64,000 bases of DNA from ENR-C587 sp942493235. Its GTDB lineage: Bacteria; Bacteroidota; Ignavibacteria; Kapaibacteriales; UBA2268. The notes below the pieces were generated by a model that did not search any database, was not told the origin of the DNA, and saw only the letters and a list, made by a program, of their open reading frames with translations. The position numbers were made by a program, and so were the translations under genes. This document shows positions 1 to 9,450 of the stretch, in pieces (the first letter of the stretch is position 1; each line of letters opens with the position of its first letter). The stretch spans positions 2,046,001-2,110,000 of the forward strand of contig OW818676.1 of the NCBI GenBank assembly GCA_942493235.1. Direction: 5' to 3'.

Positions 1-11
1 TAATTAATATT

Positions 12-1148
12 ATGAAAATTCCTGCGGCTGCATTAGAATTAAGAACTAAGAAAATTGTTGCTGCCAACAATTTATTATTAGACTTGATTGGTTTTACCGA
101 ATCAGACAATTATCAAGTAGATATATTATCCGTAATATTAAAAAGTTGTTTAGATGCTAATACATTAGATAATATCATTGATATTATCCTATCAGAGGGG
201 GTTACCAGTTATTCTTTGAATTCAATGATGCAAAATTCTAACCGATTACCAGAGCTTATGAAAGTTGTTTTCTCCTTGCAAAATTTGTCTGGTGATGATA
301 TATTGATTATTAGTTTTAAAAAGATTAATAATAGTTTTAATTATGATAAAATAAATGTTGCTTCAGTTAATACTACTATGAATATAATCGAAGAGAACCG
401 TTATGATATTAGTAATATGTATAAAGGAGTTTCAAATTTCAACAGACCGATTAGCGTACTAATTGCCGACGATAATGACTTAACTGCAAAATTAATCGAG
501 AAAAATGTATCTCAGGTGGCAAAGCTTAACGTAGAGGGAATAGTAAAAAACGGAAGAGAAGTAATTGATTTTTTAAATTATAAATCGGTAGATGTTATTA
601 TTCTTGATGTTAACATGCCGATTATGAACGGATTAGAGACTTTAACATTTCTGAAAGATGCTAATAGGTGCATTAAAATTGTAATGCTCTCCGGTGATTG
701 CACTATCAATGATTTGCAAGAGTCTTTCTCTCTGGGAGCGAATGGATTTATTTCAAAGCAGTCTAATAATTTTGATATTATAAATTCGATATTTACCGTA
801 TTTTTTGGGGGGTATTTCTTATGCAGTATTTGTATTAAAAATATACTTGATACAAAAGTTCATCAATTAATCAGTAGTTCCGATAAAAAACAATACTCTT
901 CATTTAACACAATAAAGAAAAATGAAATTAGCAATATTGGATTTGATATTTCATTATTAGAAGAAAAAGCACAGATCTCTAAGCGAGAAAAAGAAATTAT
1001 TAAGTTAGTTTCTCTGGGCAATTCAAATGTTGAAATTGCCGATAAACTCTGCATTAGCATCAGAACTGTCGAAACTCACAGAAGAAATATTTTACAGAAA
1101 TTTGGAGAAAAGAACTTTTTTAACTTATTTTTGTGTAACAATAAGTAG
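12..1148 (+). CDS. PAS-like / receiver / LuxR-type HTH response regulator
   Basis: Probable two-component response regulator. Residues 1-105 look like a PAS fold. Residues 147-265 form a receiver domain with acidic pair D153-D154, phospho-acceptor D199 (ILDVNMP), S227 and K249. Residues 320-378 are a LuxR/NarL-type helix-turn-helix (SKREKEIIKLVSLGNSNVEIA, then TVETHRRNI), so it should bind DNA when phosphorylated. A sensor domain in front of the receiver is an uncommon order for this family. The reading frame stays open to the left edge, so the true start may lie outside the window. No partner kinase is adjacent. The target genes are unknown. Confidence 0.85.
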   Translation: MKIPAAALELRTKKIVAANNLLLDLIGFTESDNYQVDILSVILKSCLDANTLDNIIDIILSEGVTSYSLNSMMQNSNRLPELMKVVFSLQNLSGDDILIISFKKINNSFNYDKINVASVNTTMNIIEENRYDISNMYKGVSNFNRPISVLIADDNDLTAKLIEKNVSQVAKLNVEGIVKNGREVIDFLNYKSVDVIILDVNMPIMNGLETLTFLKDANRCIKIVMLSGDCTINDLQESFSLGANGFISKQSNNFDIINSIFTVFFGGYFLCSICIKNILDTKVHQLISSSDKKQYSSFNTIKKNEISNIGFDISLLEEKAQISKREKEIIKLVSLGNSNVEIADKLCISIRTVETHRRNILQKFGEKNFFNLFLCNNK

Positions 1149-1171
1149 TTTGTTTATAAATATTGAAGATT

Positions 1172-1771
1172 ATGCAAAAGTTAAATATCGCTTTTTTTGC
1201 CTCTCACGGTGGCTCAAATATGCAGGCAATTATTGATGCCATAAAAAACGGGAAAATCCATTCCTCTGCTTCTCTCGTAATTTCTAATAATTCCGATTCA
1301 GGTGCAATTGAAAGAGCAATTAAGGAAAATATACCCTATAAGCACATTTCACGCAATAAATTTGATTCTGATGAAGAATTTGATTTATCTATAATTAATG
1401 CTTTACAAGAGCATAATATCAACCTTATTGTTCTCGCCGGTTATATGAAAAAAATTTCTAATTCGGTGATTAGAAAATTCAAAGGAAGAATACTAAATAT
1501 TCACCCTGCACTACTGCCCAAATTCGGTGGTCAAGGTATGTATGGAATCAATGTTCATAGTGCAGTTATTACCGCCAAAGAAGCCATCTCCGGAGCAACT
1601 GTTCATGTAGTTGACGAACTATACGATAATGGCAGAATACTCGCTCAGATGACCGTACCGGTCTATGAGTCAGATACACCTGAAGACCTACAAAAGCGAG
1701 TTTTAGAAATCGAACATATTATATATCCAGATACTATTTTGAAAATTGAAAATGAAGAGATAATGTTATAA
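1172..1771 (+). CDS. purN: Phosphoribosylglycinamide formyltransferase
   Basis: Cytosolic enzyme of purine synthesis that transfers formyl from 10-formyl-THF to GAR. The N-terminus has the GAR-binding loop (FFASHGGSNMQAI). The active-site motif NIHPALLP and the later GATVHVVDELYDNG segment supply the Asn, His and Asp expected of the family. Length of about 199 residues is normal. I chose ATG 1172 because the protein then begins just before the first strand; an in-frame TTG at 1163 would add three residues. It follows the regulator by 23 bases and may be cotranscribed with it. No other pur genes are nearby. Confidence 0.93.
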   Translation: MQKLNIAFFASHGGSNMQAIIDAIKNGKIHSSASLVISNNSDSGAIERAIKENIPYKHISRNKFDSDEEFDLSIINALQEHNINLIVLAGYMKKISNSVIRKFKGRILNIHPALLPKFGGQGMYGINVHSAVITAKEAISGATVHVVDELYDNGRILAQMTVPVYESDTPEDLQKRVLEIEHIIYPDTILKIENEEIML

Positions 1772-1846
1772 ATAGTTTGTAATTTTAATATGGAATCTTT
1801 AGTTCAATATCATAATTGAAACAATGAGATAATGTTATAAATTGTT

Positions 1847-1873
1847 TAAGGCTATTGCAAAAGTCCAAAATAT
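1847..1873 (+). repeat. Element end, TAAGGCTATTGCAAAAGTCC type
   Basis: About 27 bp nearly identical to the left end of the element at 30001-30233, and the reverse complement of 24579-24605. No matching right end was found before panC, so this looks like a solitary or decayed end. Just upstream, the purN stop region (GAGATAATGTTATAAAT, about 1757) is repeated at about 1826, a short local duplication. Confidence 0.55.
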
Positions 1874-1890
1874 TTATTTACTGTTATTAT

Positions 1891-2160
1891 TTTCTCAATC
1901 CTACGCTCTGCCTAGGATTTGTTTTAGTGTATAGCTTGTCAGCTTACCACGCAGAGTATGGTAAGCAGGAAATTAATAATTGATATTTATTTTCTCAATC
2001 CTACGCTCTGCCTAGGATTTGTTTTAGTGCATAGCTTGTCAGCTTACCACGCAGAGCATGGTAAGCAGGAAATTAATAATTGATATTTTTTTTCTCAATC
2101 CTACGCTCTGCGTAGGATTTGTTTTAAGAAGCATTACGCAGAGCATGGTAAGCAGGAAGT
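1891..2160. repeat. 100-bp tandem repeat, 2.7 copies, with paired hairpins
   Basis: Units begin at 1891, 1991 and 2091 with exactly 100-bp spacing; the third is shortened and has lost its middle. Each unit carries two inverted repeats: TCCTACGCTCTGC(C/G)TAGGA, and GCTTACCA-N9-TGGTAAGC (reduced in unit three). The loop of the first (CTCTGCGTA in unit three) is complementary to the loop region of the second (TACGCAGAG), so the hairpins could also pair with each other. It lies between purN and the 3' end of panC. The function is unknown. Confidence 0.85.
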
Positions 2161-2234
2161 TAATCATTTACGCAAGGTTAAATATGAAGTTTAACAGAAA
2201 TCATTGAGTTATTCAATAGTATTTTATGTTAAAT

Positions 2235-3128
2235 TTAAATATTTTCAAATCTTTCGGGATAAGAACTGATTGATGAAGGTAGGCTGACTACATAGTTATC
2301 AATCAGACGAGTTTTCCCAAGATAAGCAGCAATTAGAAGGACAATTCTCTGACCGGGGATAAATTCTTCGGGTTCGTCTAAAGTATCGGCATCGGCACTC
2401 ATAGCATAATCAATATGGAAAGCCGCGGCAGAGCGTAATACATTGTGCATAGTGCCGTTGATTACTTTGCGACGTTTCTCTCCTTTATGAATTTCTTCAA
2501 CAGCGGTTTCTAACGCTTTATAAATAGTGGTTGCAGTTTGGCGTTCTTGCTGGCTGAGGAAAATATTCCTTGAGCTTTTTGCCAGCCCGTCAGCTTCGCG
2601 TATAGTGGGAGCCACTACAATAGAAACGTCTATCAATAGGTCTCGGACTAACTGCTTGATTACTAAAGTCTGCTGGTAATCTTTCTGCCCAAATAGTGCA
2701 AAGTGAGGTTTAGTAGCCATAAATATTTTGTTAACTACGGTAGCAACGCCGTTAAAGTGAATGGGTCTGAATGAACCTTCGAATTTTTTAGAGATTTCCT
2801 TAATATTAATTTCGGTATTGTAAGCACCCGGATACATTTCTTGGATTTCGGGGTGAAGAATAAAGTCAACTCCTGCTATCTCGCAATTATGGCAGTCCAT
2901 AGCGAAGTCCCGCGGGTAACGGTTGAAATCTTCGTTAGGAGCAAATTGGGTAGGGTTAACAAATAATGATACTATAACTATATCGGCAATTTCTTTTGCC
3001 CTTTTTACCAACGATAAATGCCCTTCGTGCAGATAGCCCATAGTTGGTACGACGGCAAGCTTCTTGCCGTCAGCACGCAATTTATCAGCAATAGACTGCA
3101 TCTGTTTCACTTTGGTAATTATTTCCAT
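2235..3128 (-). CDS. panC: Pantothenate synthetase
   Basis: Cytosolic ligase joining pantoate and beta-alanine with ATP in pantothenate and CoA synthesis. It is a class-I-tRNA-synthetase-like nucleotidyltransferase: PTMGYLHEGH carries the HIGH-like motif (H34, H37), followed by VSLFVNPTQFAPNEDF, FGQKDYQQ and the KMSKS-like KSSRN. Length of 297 residues is slightly above the usual 280-285 because of a short C-terminal tail. A TATATTTG element (minus strand, 3164-3157) lies about 30 bases upstream of the ATG and could be the -7 box. No panB or panD is adjacent. Confidence 0.95.
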   Translation of the reverse strand: MEIITKVKQMQSIADKLRADGKKLAVVPTMGYLHEGHLSLVKRAKEIADIVIVSLFVNPTQFAPNEDFNRYPRDFAMDCHNCEIAGVDFILHPEIQEMYPGAYNTEINIKEISKKFEGSFRPIHFNGVATVVNKIFMATKPHFALFGQKDYQQTLVIKQLVRDLLIDVSIVVAPTIREADGLAKSSRNIFLSQQERQTATTIYKALETAVEEIHKGEKRRKVINGTMHNVLRSAAAFHIDYAMSADADTLDEPEEFIPGQRIVLLIAAYLGKTRLIDNYVVSLPSSISSYPERFENI

Positions 3129-3377
3129 CTTAATTCCTTGAACATAAGAAAAAAAGCAAATATAATAAAATGGTATCAGATAATAACAAGAAATTAGTGA
3201 TAATTTATAATTTGATTTTCTTAGCTATAAATTGTAAATTTGATGTTTATTTTAAAATATTTGAAAAATCTTTAAAATATTTAAACTTATTATTGATTAT
3301 AAGTGTTATTCTTTGTGAAATAAGAGTCAAGTGTAATAGGTTTTGCTCTTAGATATTAAATTTGAAAGGTAGAAGCA

Positions 3378-5327
3378 GTGAAGAAATGTTTAGTTGTTTT
3401 AGTAATATGTTTTTCAATATTGAATACTTATGCTCAAGAAAATGCCGTTAGTTTCGGTGGATTAAACGAAGAGTATATAAATAGTATATGCACAAAATCA
3501 GATGGCAGCATATATGTAGCTGGTGGATTTAAAACTCCGACATTAGACTTAGGCAACGGAATAGTACTTACTAATAGCGGAACCGGAGCCGATGCTTTTA
3601 TTGCAAGGTATAATTCTAACGGTGAATGTGTGTCAGCAACTGCTTTAATCGGTTTAAAAAGTGATTATATTAACGATATGGTTATTGATTCCGATAATAA
3701 TATTTATATAGTCGGTTATTATTTTTCAGCAAGTTTAGATATGGGTAATGGTCAGCAAGCCAAAAATATTGGGGGAGCCGATGCTTACCTTGCTAAATAT
3801 AATTCCGATGCTATCTGCCAATGGGTAGTAAATATCGGTAATTATGATTATGAATATGCAAATAAATTAGTAATAGATAATTCAAATAATATATACGTAT
3901 GCGGTGAGTTTGCTTCTTATATGCTTATATTTAGTCCTCAAGACACCTTGTTTAATACCGGTAGTAGTACATTCTTCCGCAGTTATGACGGATATATAGC
4001 TAAATATAATTCTTCTGGAACTTATATTAAGTGTGAAAATATTTCTGGTTTAATTAATGAATGGATTAAAGATATTACTTTAGATAAATTAGGTAACTTA
4101 TTAATTTGTGGAGTATATACTTCGCCGACTCTACCTTTAGCCAATGGCGTTATTCTGGAAAATAACAGTAATTCGGGTTTTTGTGATGGTTTTATTGCAA
4201 ACTATACGACTGATTTAGTCCTAAATAATGCTTATAGTGTAGGAGGAACTGATAATGATGCTATTAATAGTATATCCCCTGATAATGATGGGAACTTGAT
4301 AATTTCGGGCTGGTATAAATCAAATACTTTAAATATCAATGACGAACTAATTCTTAATAATGTTGTCAACAATGATTATAACGGATTTCTTGTTAAATTC
4401 AATACTTCATATCAAACCCAATGGGCAGAAAATCTCGGTGGAGCAAGCTATGATTTCGTTAATGACTTGCTAATCGATAAGAATGGATATATATTTATAA
4501 GCGGAAATTTTGCATCTTCTAAGCTGAGACCTGATGATACTTTGGTTCTAAATAATCGTGGTAAAGATGATGCCTATATATCAAAATATACCGGAGACGG
4601 CAAATGCTTATGGACTTATGACATAGGTGGAGCCAACAATGAAAAAATTAATTCCATGTGCATTGATAAAGATAATTCACTCTATGCCGCCGGTTCATTT
4701 GTTTCACCGACCATAACGATGAATAATATTACTCTGACAAATGCAGGCTCTAACGACGCATTTTTTGTCAAATTTAAAGATAATACAAATCAGACATTAG
4801 TTTATCCTGACGATAAATCCTTTAGTCATTATTTGGAGAAATTCATTTGGAATTATTGTGCCGGAGCAAATTCATATACGCTTCAAATAGCATTAGACGG
4901 TCTATTTACAAATATTTTTCATGAAAAATCATATACCGATTCAAGCACTACAGATTATCCTGAGCTGCCATTTAATATGTATTACTGGCGAGTAATCGCA
5001 CAGTTCAATAATGATACTATTAGTATAAGTGAAATTAGAAGTTTTCAAATAGGGGGCGACGCTGTAGAGCTTGCTACTGATGAGTATGTAAATATATTTC
5101 CAAATCCGTCAGCTGAAAAATTCAATATAGATGTTAATTTAAACTCAAATTCGGAGACAATAATTAATATATTTAACTCTATTGGTAGAGTGGAAAATAC
5201 TTATATAGTCGCAAGTAACCGTAGCAATCAAGCTATAAATACAGATGGCTTGGCAAGCGGTATTTATTATATTGAAATAATCTCTAAAAATAGATATTTG
5301 CGTTACCCAATTGTAATAAGTAAATAG
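3378..5327 (+). CDS. Secreted beta-propeller-repeat protein with T9SS sorting domain
   Basis: Predicted exported surface or extracellular protein of unknown substrate. It starts at GTG 3378 behind an AAAGG ribosome site. A Sec signal peptide (MKKCLVVLVICFSILNTYAQ) precedes about eight SBBP-like repeats of roughly 55 residues, recognisable by recurring GxxxDxxxSIxxDxxGNxYxxG patterns and DAFIAKYN-like ends. Around residues 480-560 is an Fn3-like region (YYWRVIAQ). The last 80 residues (FPNPSAEKFNIDV ... GIYYIEI) are a type-A T9SS sorting domain. The repeats suggest a propeller for binding; an enzyme activity is not visible. Confidence 0.85.
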   Translation: MKKCLVVLVICFSILNTYAQENAVSFGGLNEEYINSICTKSDGSIYVAGGFKTPTLDLGNGIVLTNSGTGADAFIARYNSNGECVSATALIGLKSDYINDMVIDSDNNIYIVGYYFSASLDMGNGQQAKNIGGADAYLAKYNSDAICQWVVNIGNYDYEYANKLVIDNSNNIYVCGEFASYMLIFSPQDTLFNTGSSTFFRSYDGYIAKYNSSGTYIKCENISGLINEWIKDITLDKLGNLLICGVYTSPTLPLANGVILENNSNSGFCDGFIANYTTDLVLNNAYSVGGTDNDAINSISPDNDGNLIISGWYKSNTLNINDELILNNVVNNDYNGFLVKFNTSYQTQWAENLGGASYDFVNDLLIDKNGYIFISGNFASSKLRPDDTLVLNNRGKDDAYISKYTGDGKCLWTYDIGGANNEKINSMCIDKDNSLYAAGSFVSPTITMNNITLTNAGSNDAFFVKFKDNTNQTLVYPDDKSFSHYLEKFIWNYCAGANSYTLQIALDGLFTNIFHEKSYTDSSTTDYPELPFNMYYWRVIAQFNNDTISISEIRSFQIGGDAVELATDEYVNIFPNPSAEKFNIDVNLNSNSETIINIFNSIGRVENTYIVASNRSNQAINTDGLASGIYYIEIISKNRYLRYPIVISK

Positions 5328-5365
5328 TATAAACCTAAAGCAAAAGTATTTGCTATTTTGAGGGG

Positions 5366-5500
5366 CAAATAATTAAATTATTTGGTGGTTAGGGAATGGC
5401 TGTTGGTGGATAGGGAACTGTTATTACATTAGCAATATATGTTTCTAATCTTCGGTTACTTGCTAACCTTACTACCCACTCAAAACGGCGATGAACCAAA
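5366..5500 (-). repeat. Fragment of the 306-bp element with adjoining G-rich tract
   Basis: The minus strand at 5497-5467 reads GGTTCATCGCCGTTTTGAG followed by TGGGTAGTAAGG, matching the terminus of the 306-bp element at 53063. Beside it (5385-5420) is a G-rich, C-poor run with TTGGTGG and ATAGGGAA words. A 19-bp palindrome (CAAATAATTAAATTATTTG) lies at 5366-5384. This fills most of the gap between the T9SS protein and osmC. Confidence 0.5.
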
Positions 5501-5602
5501 TTTCCGTTTTTTTCTAATATATTTAAAATAATTGTTTATATAATACTTCTATATTGCTTGTAAGGAATATAACATTATAAATATAATATTTAGGAGATTA
5601 TC

Positions 5603-5998
5603 ATGTCAATTAAAATTACTTTTCCAGGCAATTTAAAGGTTGATGCAGAAGTCGGCGGTTTTACTATTCACACTGACCAAGGGACAAATGCAGGTGGCGA
5701 CGGTTCGGCTCCATCACCTTATGAAGTGTTTTTGTCATCACTGGGAGCTTGTGCCGGTATTTACGTACTGGGATTTTGCAAAAGCAGAGGTATTCCGACA
5801 GATGGAATTTATTTAGAACAAGATTTGGAATATGACCAAGCAAAACATAAAGTAGGAAAGATTAAAATTGCTATTAAAGTACCTGCAGACTTTCCTGAAA
5901 AATACTATGACGCTTTAGTAAAATCAGCAAGTTTATGTGCTGTAAAAAAGACAATGGAAGACCCACCCGAATTTGAAGTAGTTACGGAAATGATATAA
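5603..5998 (+). CDS. OsmC family protein
   Basis: Small cytosolic protein of the OsmC/Ohr superfamily, whose members reduce peroxides or act on thiol substrates. The two conserved cysteines are present: C50 in SLGACAGIYV and C112 in SASLCAVKK. The start of the fold (FPGNLKVDAEVGGFTI) and the motif GGDGSAPSPYEVF are typical of the YhfA-like branch rather than of Ohr. The start is supported by AGGAG at about 5592. It stands alone and is followed by a repeat hairpin. The substrate cannot be assigned. Confidence 0.85.
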   Translation: MSIKITFPGNLKVDAEVGGFTIHTDQGTNAGGDGSAPSPYEVFLSSLGACAGIYVLGFCKSRGIPTDGIYLEQDLEYDQAKHKVGKIKIAIKVPADFPEKYYDALVKSASLCAVKKTMEDPPEFEVVTEMI

Positions 5999-5999
5999 T

Positions 6000-6086
6000 G
6001 TCATTTTCTACTCTGAGTGTAACGAAGAATCCAGTATTATCAGCATGTTAGGCTTTGTCTGGATTCTTCACTTTGTTCAGAATGAC
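6000..6086. repeat. GTCATTCTGA-type inverted repeat
   Basis: Inverted repeat with about 28-base arms: the left arm contains GAATCCAG and the right arm CTGGATTC, ending in GAATGAC. Related copies are at 16589-16667, 16886-16939 (half), 25623-25699 and 30093-30170. In every copy the two arms differ in the same way, GAGTGTAACGAAG against GAACGAAGTGAAG, so the element has an orientation. It begins right after the osmC stop and could fold as a transcript end. Confidence 0.8.
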
Positions 6087-6154
6087 AACTTTTTAGACGG
6101 TATCTTGAATTGAATGGGGGAGATAAAATAATGCAATAGATTTTAGTTTTCACA

Positions 6155-6176
6155 CAGCCACATCAGCGTGTGGCTG
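6155..6176. repeat. REP-like hairpin CAGCCACA-N6-TGTGGCTG
   Basis: Perfect 8-bp stem with loop TCAGCG, between osmC and the DUF116 gene. The TCAGCG loop recalls the CCCCACGCTTCAGCG palindromes elsewhere in the window, with a different stem. Confidence 0.6.
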
Positions 6177-6286
6177 AGAGAATCTTTATCTGTAGAATTT
6201 TAATCAACAAATAAAATAAATCATTATTTCGGGGATAGAAAAAATGATTTATAGAACTCTCTAACTAATCATTTTAATAGTGGAAT

Positions 6287-7423
6287 TCAGCTTACAATTT
6301 TCTCCATTTGTTTTAGATTTAATTGAGTGGGGACACCTTTCTCGTGCCAATGATTTTTGCAGGCACTATAATCAAGGAATACGCATTGGGATTTAATATT
6401 TAAATTACGCATTTCGTAGCCACCGGTAATTAAGTTCATCACGCAGGCAACGCCCACTAATCCGGTATCAGGACTATTCTCCCAGCGTTTTAGATATTTT
6501 GTGAAATCTGAAGAATGAGGAATCAGAACCGTAGTAGCCAAATTCTCAAATGAAGCAGAAATTTTACCGATATTGCAATTTTTATTGCAGCGAGTGCATA
6601 TATTATGCTCACCGTCAAATCGAGCATTGCACTGAATATCAGCATTTCTCATGCAGGTAGGTAGCAGTATTATCTTGAGTTTTGTAGTTTTAAAATCATT
6701 TCTATATGCATTATTAAGTATTTGGGAGCAAATCATATTTAAGTGGTATTCTTCTTCGCGTCTGCGAAGCAAAATCACGTCTTCCCGTTCGGGATTTTGC
6801 TTTAACTGCTGCTCAACATAATTATTTAAATTGCAAGTATATTTCGCCAATCTTTTATAGGCGATTTTGGAAAATTCTTTTGAGTAACTAATTGTTGATT
6901 TGAGGATTTTACTTGCTGCAGCATCTCCTATAAAATGAAAATATTCGAGCCAGTTATTTAATCGTACGGTTTCTTCACGAAAATCTCCGGTAGCAGAGAG
7001 CCATTCGAGAAGTTTGATATAATTATTAAGTCTGATTTCGGCTTTGGATTTCATGCGTTTAACTAAGAAATTACCTGCTATAAACCCTCTAATGCTATCT
7101 ATACCAGGCTTTAATGTACTATTAATTCTACGAAGTTTATATAGAAATTGAGCTGTTCTGTTTACGAAAATATTAGATTTTAATGCGTTATTTATATACC
7201 TATTCCATAGAACACCAATCATTATTAATTCTATTATATACTCATTTCTGAACCTAAGAGGCTCAATTGATTTTTGAGTAATAAAATTGCCGAAAGAATT
7301 AATATGATTACCGAATTCTTTTTCTGCTTTTATATAAAGTTCGTCAGTAACTATCTCAAGTGTACTATAAAATTCATCGGAATTTTCTTTTTCACATTGC
7401 AGATAATATGGAAATTCTCTCAT
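6287..7423 (-). CDS. DUF116 family protein
   Basis: The C-terminal half matches the DUF116 family, which has no settled function. Eight cysteines are grouped there: C257, C265, C276, C279, C283 (TRCNKNC), C327, C347 and C355 (SACKNHWH), with the signatures ARFDGEHNIC and LITGGYEMRNL. The number and spacing suggest metal or Fe-S binding; this is inference. Residues 1-245 are basic and helical with no recognised domain. It lies 79 bases after the nitroreductase gene on the same strand and probably ends an operon that starts with the pseudouridine synthase. Confidence 0.75.
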   Translation of the reverse strand: MREFPYYLQCEKENSDEFYSTLEIVTDELYIKAEKEFGNHINSFGNFITQKSIEPLRFRNEYIIELIMIGVLWNRYINNALKSNIFVNRTAQFLYKLRRINSTLKPGIDSIRGFIAGNFLVKRMKSKAEIRLNNYIKLLEWLSATGDFREETVRLNNWLEYFHFIGDAAASKILKSTISYSKEFSKIAYKRLAKYTCNLNNYVEQQLKQNPEREDVILLRRREEEYHLNMICSQILNNAYRNDFKTTKLKIILLPTCMRNADIQCNARFDGEHNICTRCNKNCNIGKISASFENLATTVLIPHSSDFTKYLKRWENSPDTGLVGVACVMNLITGGYEMRNLNIKSQCVFLDYSACKNHWHEKGVPTQLNLKQMEKIVS

Positions 7424-7502
7424 TAAGTACCCTAATAATAAAAATCAAGTACAAATTATTACGCAAAAAACCTATAAAATGTTTCATTATTCTGAAAAAT
7501 TT

Positions 7503-8105
7503 CTATACTATACCCTTAGACAAATCTCCATCAAAAAATATTTCATTCAGTGGGAGTCTTGCTCTGCGGAGAGTCTCGCGTTTAAGTAATTCAGCTTCTA
7601 AGATGTTCTCATCAGCTTGATAACCAATTGCAATTACAGACATAATAGAATACTTTTCGTCTATCGAGAAATTGTTTCTAAGCTTTTCAGCATTAAACCC
7701 TGCAATTTGATGCGAAGCAAGTCCCATATCGACAGCTTGAAGGCATAAGTTTTGTGAAGCTGCACCGCAGTCGTATTTAGCCCAGTCATTTGTCTTGCCA
7801 TTATGACGAAATGTATTATTTGCTAAGCAAATAAATAATACGGGGACATTGATTATCCAAGTTTTATTACCTTCTAATACAGCGTCGAAACAAGAATCCC
7901 AAGCTTTAGGATTAGTAAATTTATTTGCAATAATATACCTAAACGGCTGGTCATTAAAGCAATTCGGTGACCATCTGGCAGCTTCACATAAAGCAATAAT
8001 TTGCTCTTTTTTGATTTCTTTATCTTTGTCAAAAGCAATAGTGCTAAACCTTCGAGCGATTACTTGATTAATCGGGACAATAGTCTCTGCATCTTTCCGT
8101 ATCAT
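7503..8105 (-). CDS. Nitroreductase family protein
   Basis: FMN-dependent NAD(P)H oxidoreductase fold, cytosolic. Seen are the N-terminal phosphate-binding segment RRFSTIAFDKD (about residues 18-28), the EAARWSPNCFNDQPFR helix that lines the flavin site, a central segment GAASQNLCLQAVDMGL and the AIGYQAD turn near the end. Length 200 is typical. The start is supported by AGGAG eight bases upstream. It follows the rluD-like gene by nine bases, so the two are probably cotranscribed. The physiological substrate is not predictable. Confidence 0.85.
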   Translation of the reverse strand: MIRKDAETIVPINQVIARRFSTIAFDKDKEIKKEQIIALCEAARWSPNCFNDQPFRYIIANKFTNPKAWDSCFDAVLEGNKTWIINVPVLFICLANNTFRHNGKTNDWAKYDCGAASQNLCLQAVDMGLASHQIAGFNAEKLRNNFSIDEKYSIMSVIAIGYQADENILEAELLKRETLRRARLPLNEIFFDGDLSKGIV

Positions 8106-8114
8106 GATTTACTC

Positions 8115-9176
8115 CTATAAAAAATTAGCTGATTGAACTGCTTCAATAATTTTTTTCATATCTTCGGGCAATTCTGACTCAAACGAAATAAATTCTTTAG
8201 TAACAGGATGCTCAAAACCCAAAGTTCGTGCATGAAGCATCTGCCTATTAATCTGATGCAATAATTTCTCATATAATTGCTTACGTTTCGGGGTATGACC
8301 GCCGAAAACAACTGTTGAACCACCATACAAAGGGTCACCGAACAGTGGATGCTTAATATGAGAGCAATGAACACGAATCTGATGAGTACGTCCGGTATGC
8401 AATTTTAATTTAATAAGTGTCAGATAGTCAAATCTCTCGATTACTTCATAATCAGTAATTGAAGGTTTTCCGCCTTTTGTAGTAACTTCAAATTTCTTGC
8501 GATTACGCATTGAGCGGTCAATATTACCGGTAATAGTACCCTTGTCGTCTTTAAATTCACCCCAGACCAAGGCAACATATTCACGCTTAATAGTTCTATC
8601 AAAAAACTTTTTTTGAAGTGCGACTAAAGTATCATATTCTTTGGATACCACAAGCAGTCCGCTAGTATCTTTATCAAGTCGGTGAACCATTCCCGGGCGA
8701 ACCGCATCCGAAGCGAATAATTTACCCTCATCAATTGTATCGTCGTCGTCATCTTCTTCAGTTTCGACAGTTATATTCTCTCTAACGCCGAGATGATATA
8801 ATACAGCGTTAATTAAAGTTCCGTCGCGATTGCCAAATCCGGGATGAGTAACTATACCTGCCGGCTTGTCAACTATTAGCAAATGAGAATCTTCGAATAA
8901 TACTTCTATCGGAATATTCTGCGGTATCAGCTCTATCGGTGGAGGCTTAATCAAAGTACATGAAACTACATCTCCCGGCTTCAATTTTCTACTGGCTTTA
9001 GCAGCTTTACCATTTACCAACACTCCGCCTCTTTCGATAGCGGTCTGAATGCGATTTCTGGTTGCTCTTTCAATCAAATTAGTTAGGAACACATCAATTC
9101 TGATTGGCTTTTGTTTGCTTGGAATATCGAAATTATATTCCTTTTCTATATATCCTTCAGGGATTTCTGTAAACAT
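8115..9176 (-). CDS. rluD: RluA/RluD-family 23S rRNA pseudouridine synthase
   Basis: Converts uridine to pseudouridine in RNA; the S4-plus-RluA layout is that of RluD. The S4 RNA-binding domain spans about residues 20-80. The catalytic motif HRLDKDTSGLLVV carries D168, and the later LKLHTGRTHQIRVHC motif is present. An acidic insertion at about 139-147 (EEDDDDDTID) lies just before the catalytic motif and is not part of the core fold. It is the first gene of a probable operon with the nitroreductase and the DUF116 gene. The exact target uridine is inferred from the family only. Confidence 0.9.
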   Translation of the reverse strand: MFTEIPEGYIEKEYNFDIPSKQKPIRIDVFLTNLIERATRNRIQTAIERGGVLVNGKAAKASRKLKPGDVVSCTLIKPPPIELIPQNIPIEVLFEDSHLLIVDKPAGIVTHPGFGNRDGTLINAVLYHLGVRENITVETEEDDDDDTIDEGKLFASDAVRPGMVHRLDKDTSGLLVVSKEYDTLVALQKKFFDRTIKREYVALVWGEFKDDKGTITGNIDRSMRNRKKFEVTTKGGKPSITDYEVIERFDYLTLIKLKLHTGRTHQIRVHCSHIKHPLFGDPLYGGSTVVFGGHTPKRKQLYEKLLHQINRQMLHARTLGFEHPVTKEFISFESELPEDMKKIIEAVQSANFL

Positions 9177-9450
9177 TTATCTTCTATTTTTGTATATATT
9201 TATTTTATAGTTTAATATAGACGAAAGCATATAGATTAAATTGATAAAAAACATTATCTATATTAAACTTATAGAATTTCTTATACGTATTTTTTTTTTA
9301 TTAAATTGGAAATTCAATCTTATTCAACCTTATATTATCATTTTCTATTTGAAATTATTCAAATGAACTGTCTGAGACTATACGCCAAAACATAGTGTAG
9401 AATATGTGGGAATGTTTGTATTCTTCCAGCTTCTTTTTATATTATATATT

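Noticed and set aside
1891..2160. CRISPR array
   Set aside because: Whole 100-bp units repeat without unique spacers and no cas genes are present. The 42-bp repeats at 62344 are coding.
3170..3352. Possible 60-residue gene between panC and the T9SS protein
   Set aside because: No ribosome site, biased AT-rich composition and no recognisable feature; likely chance.
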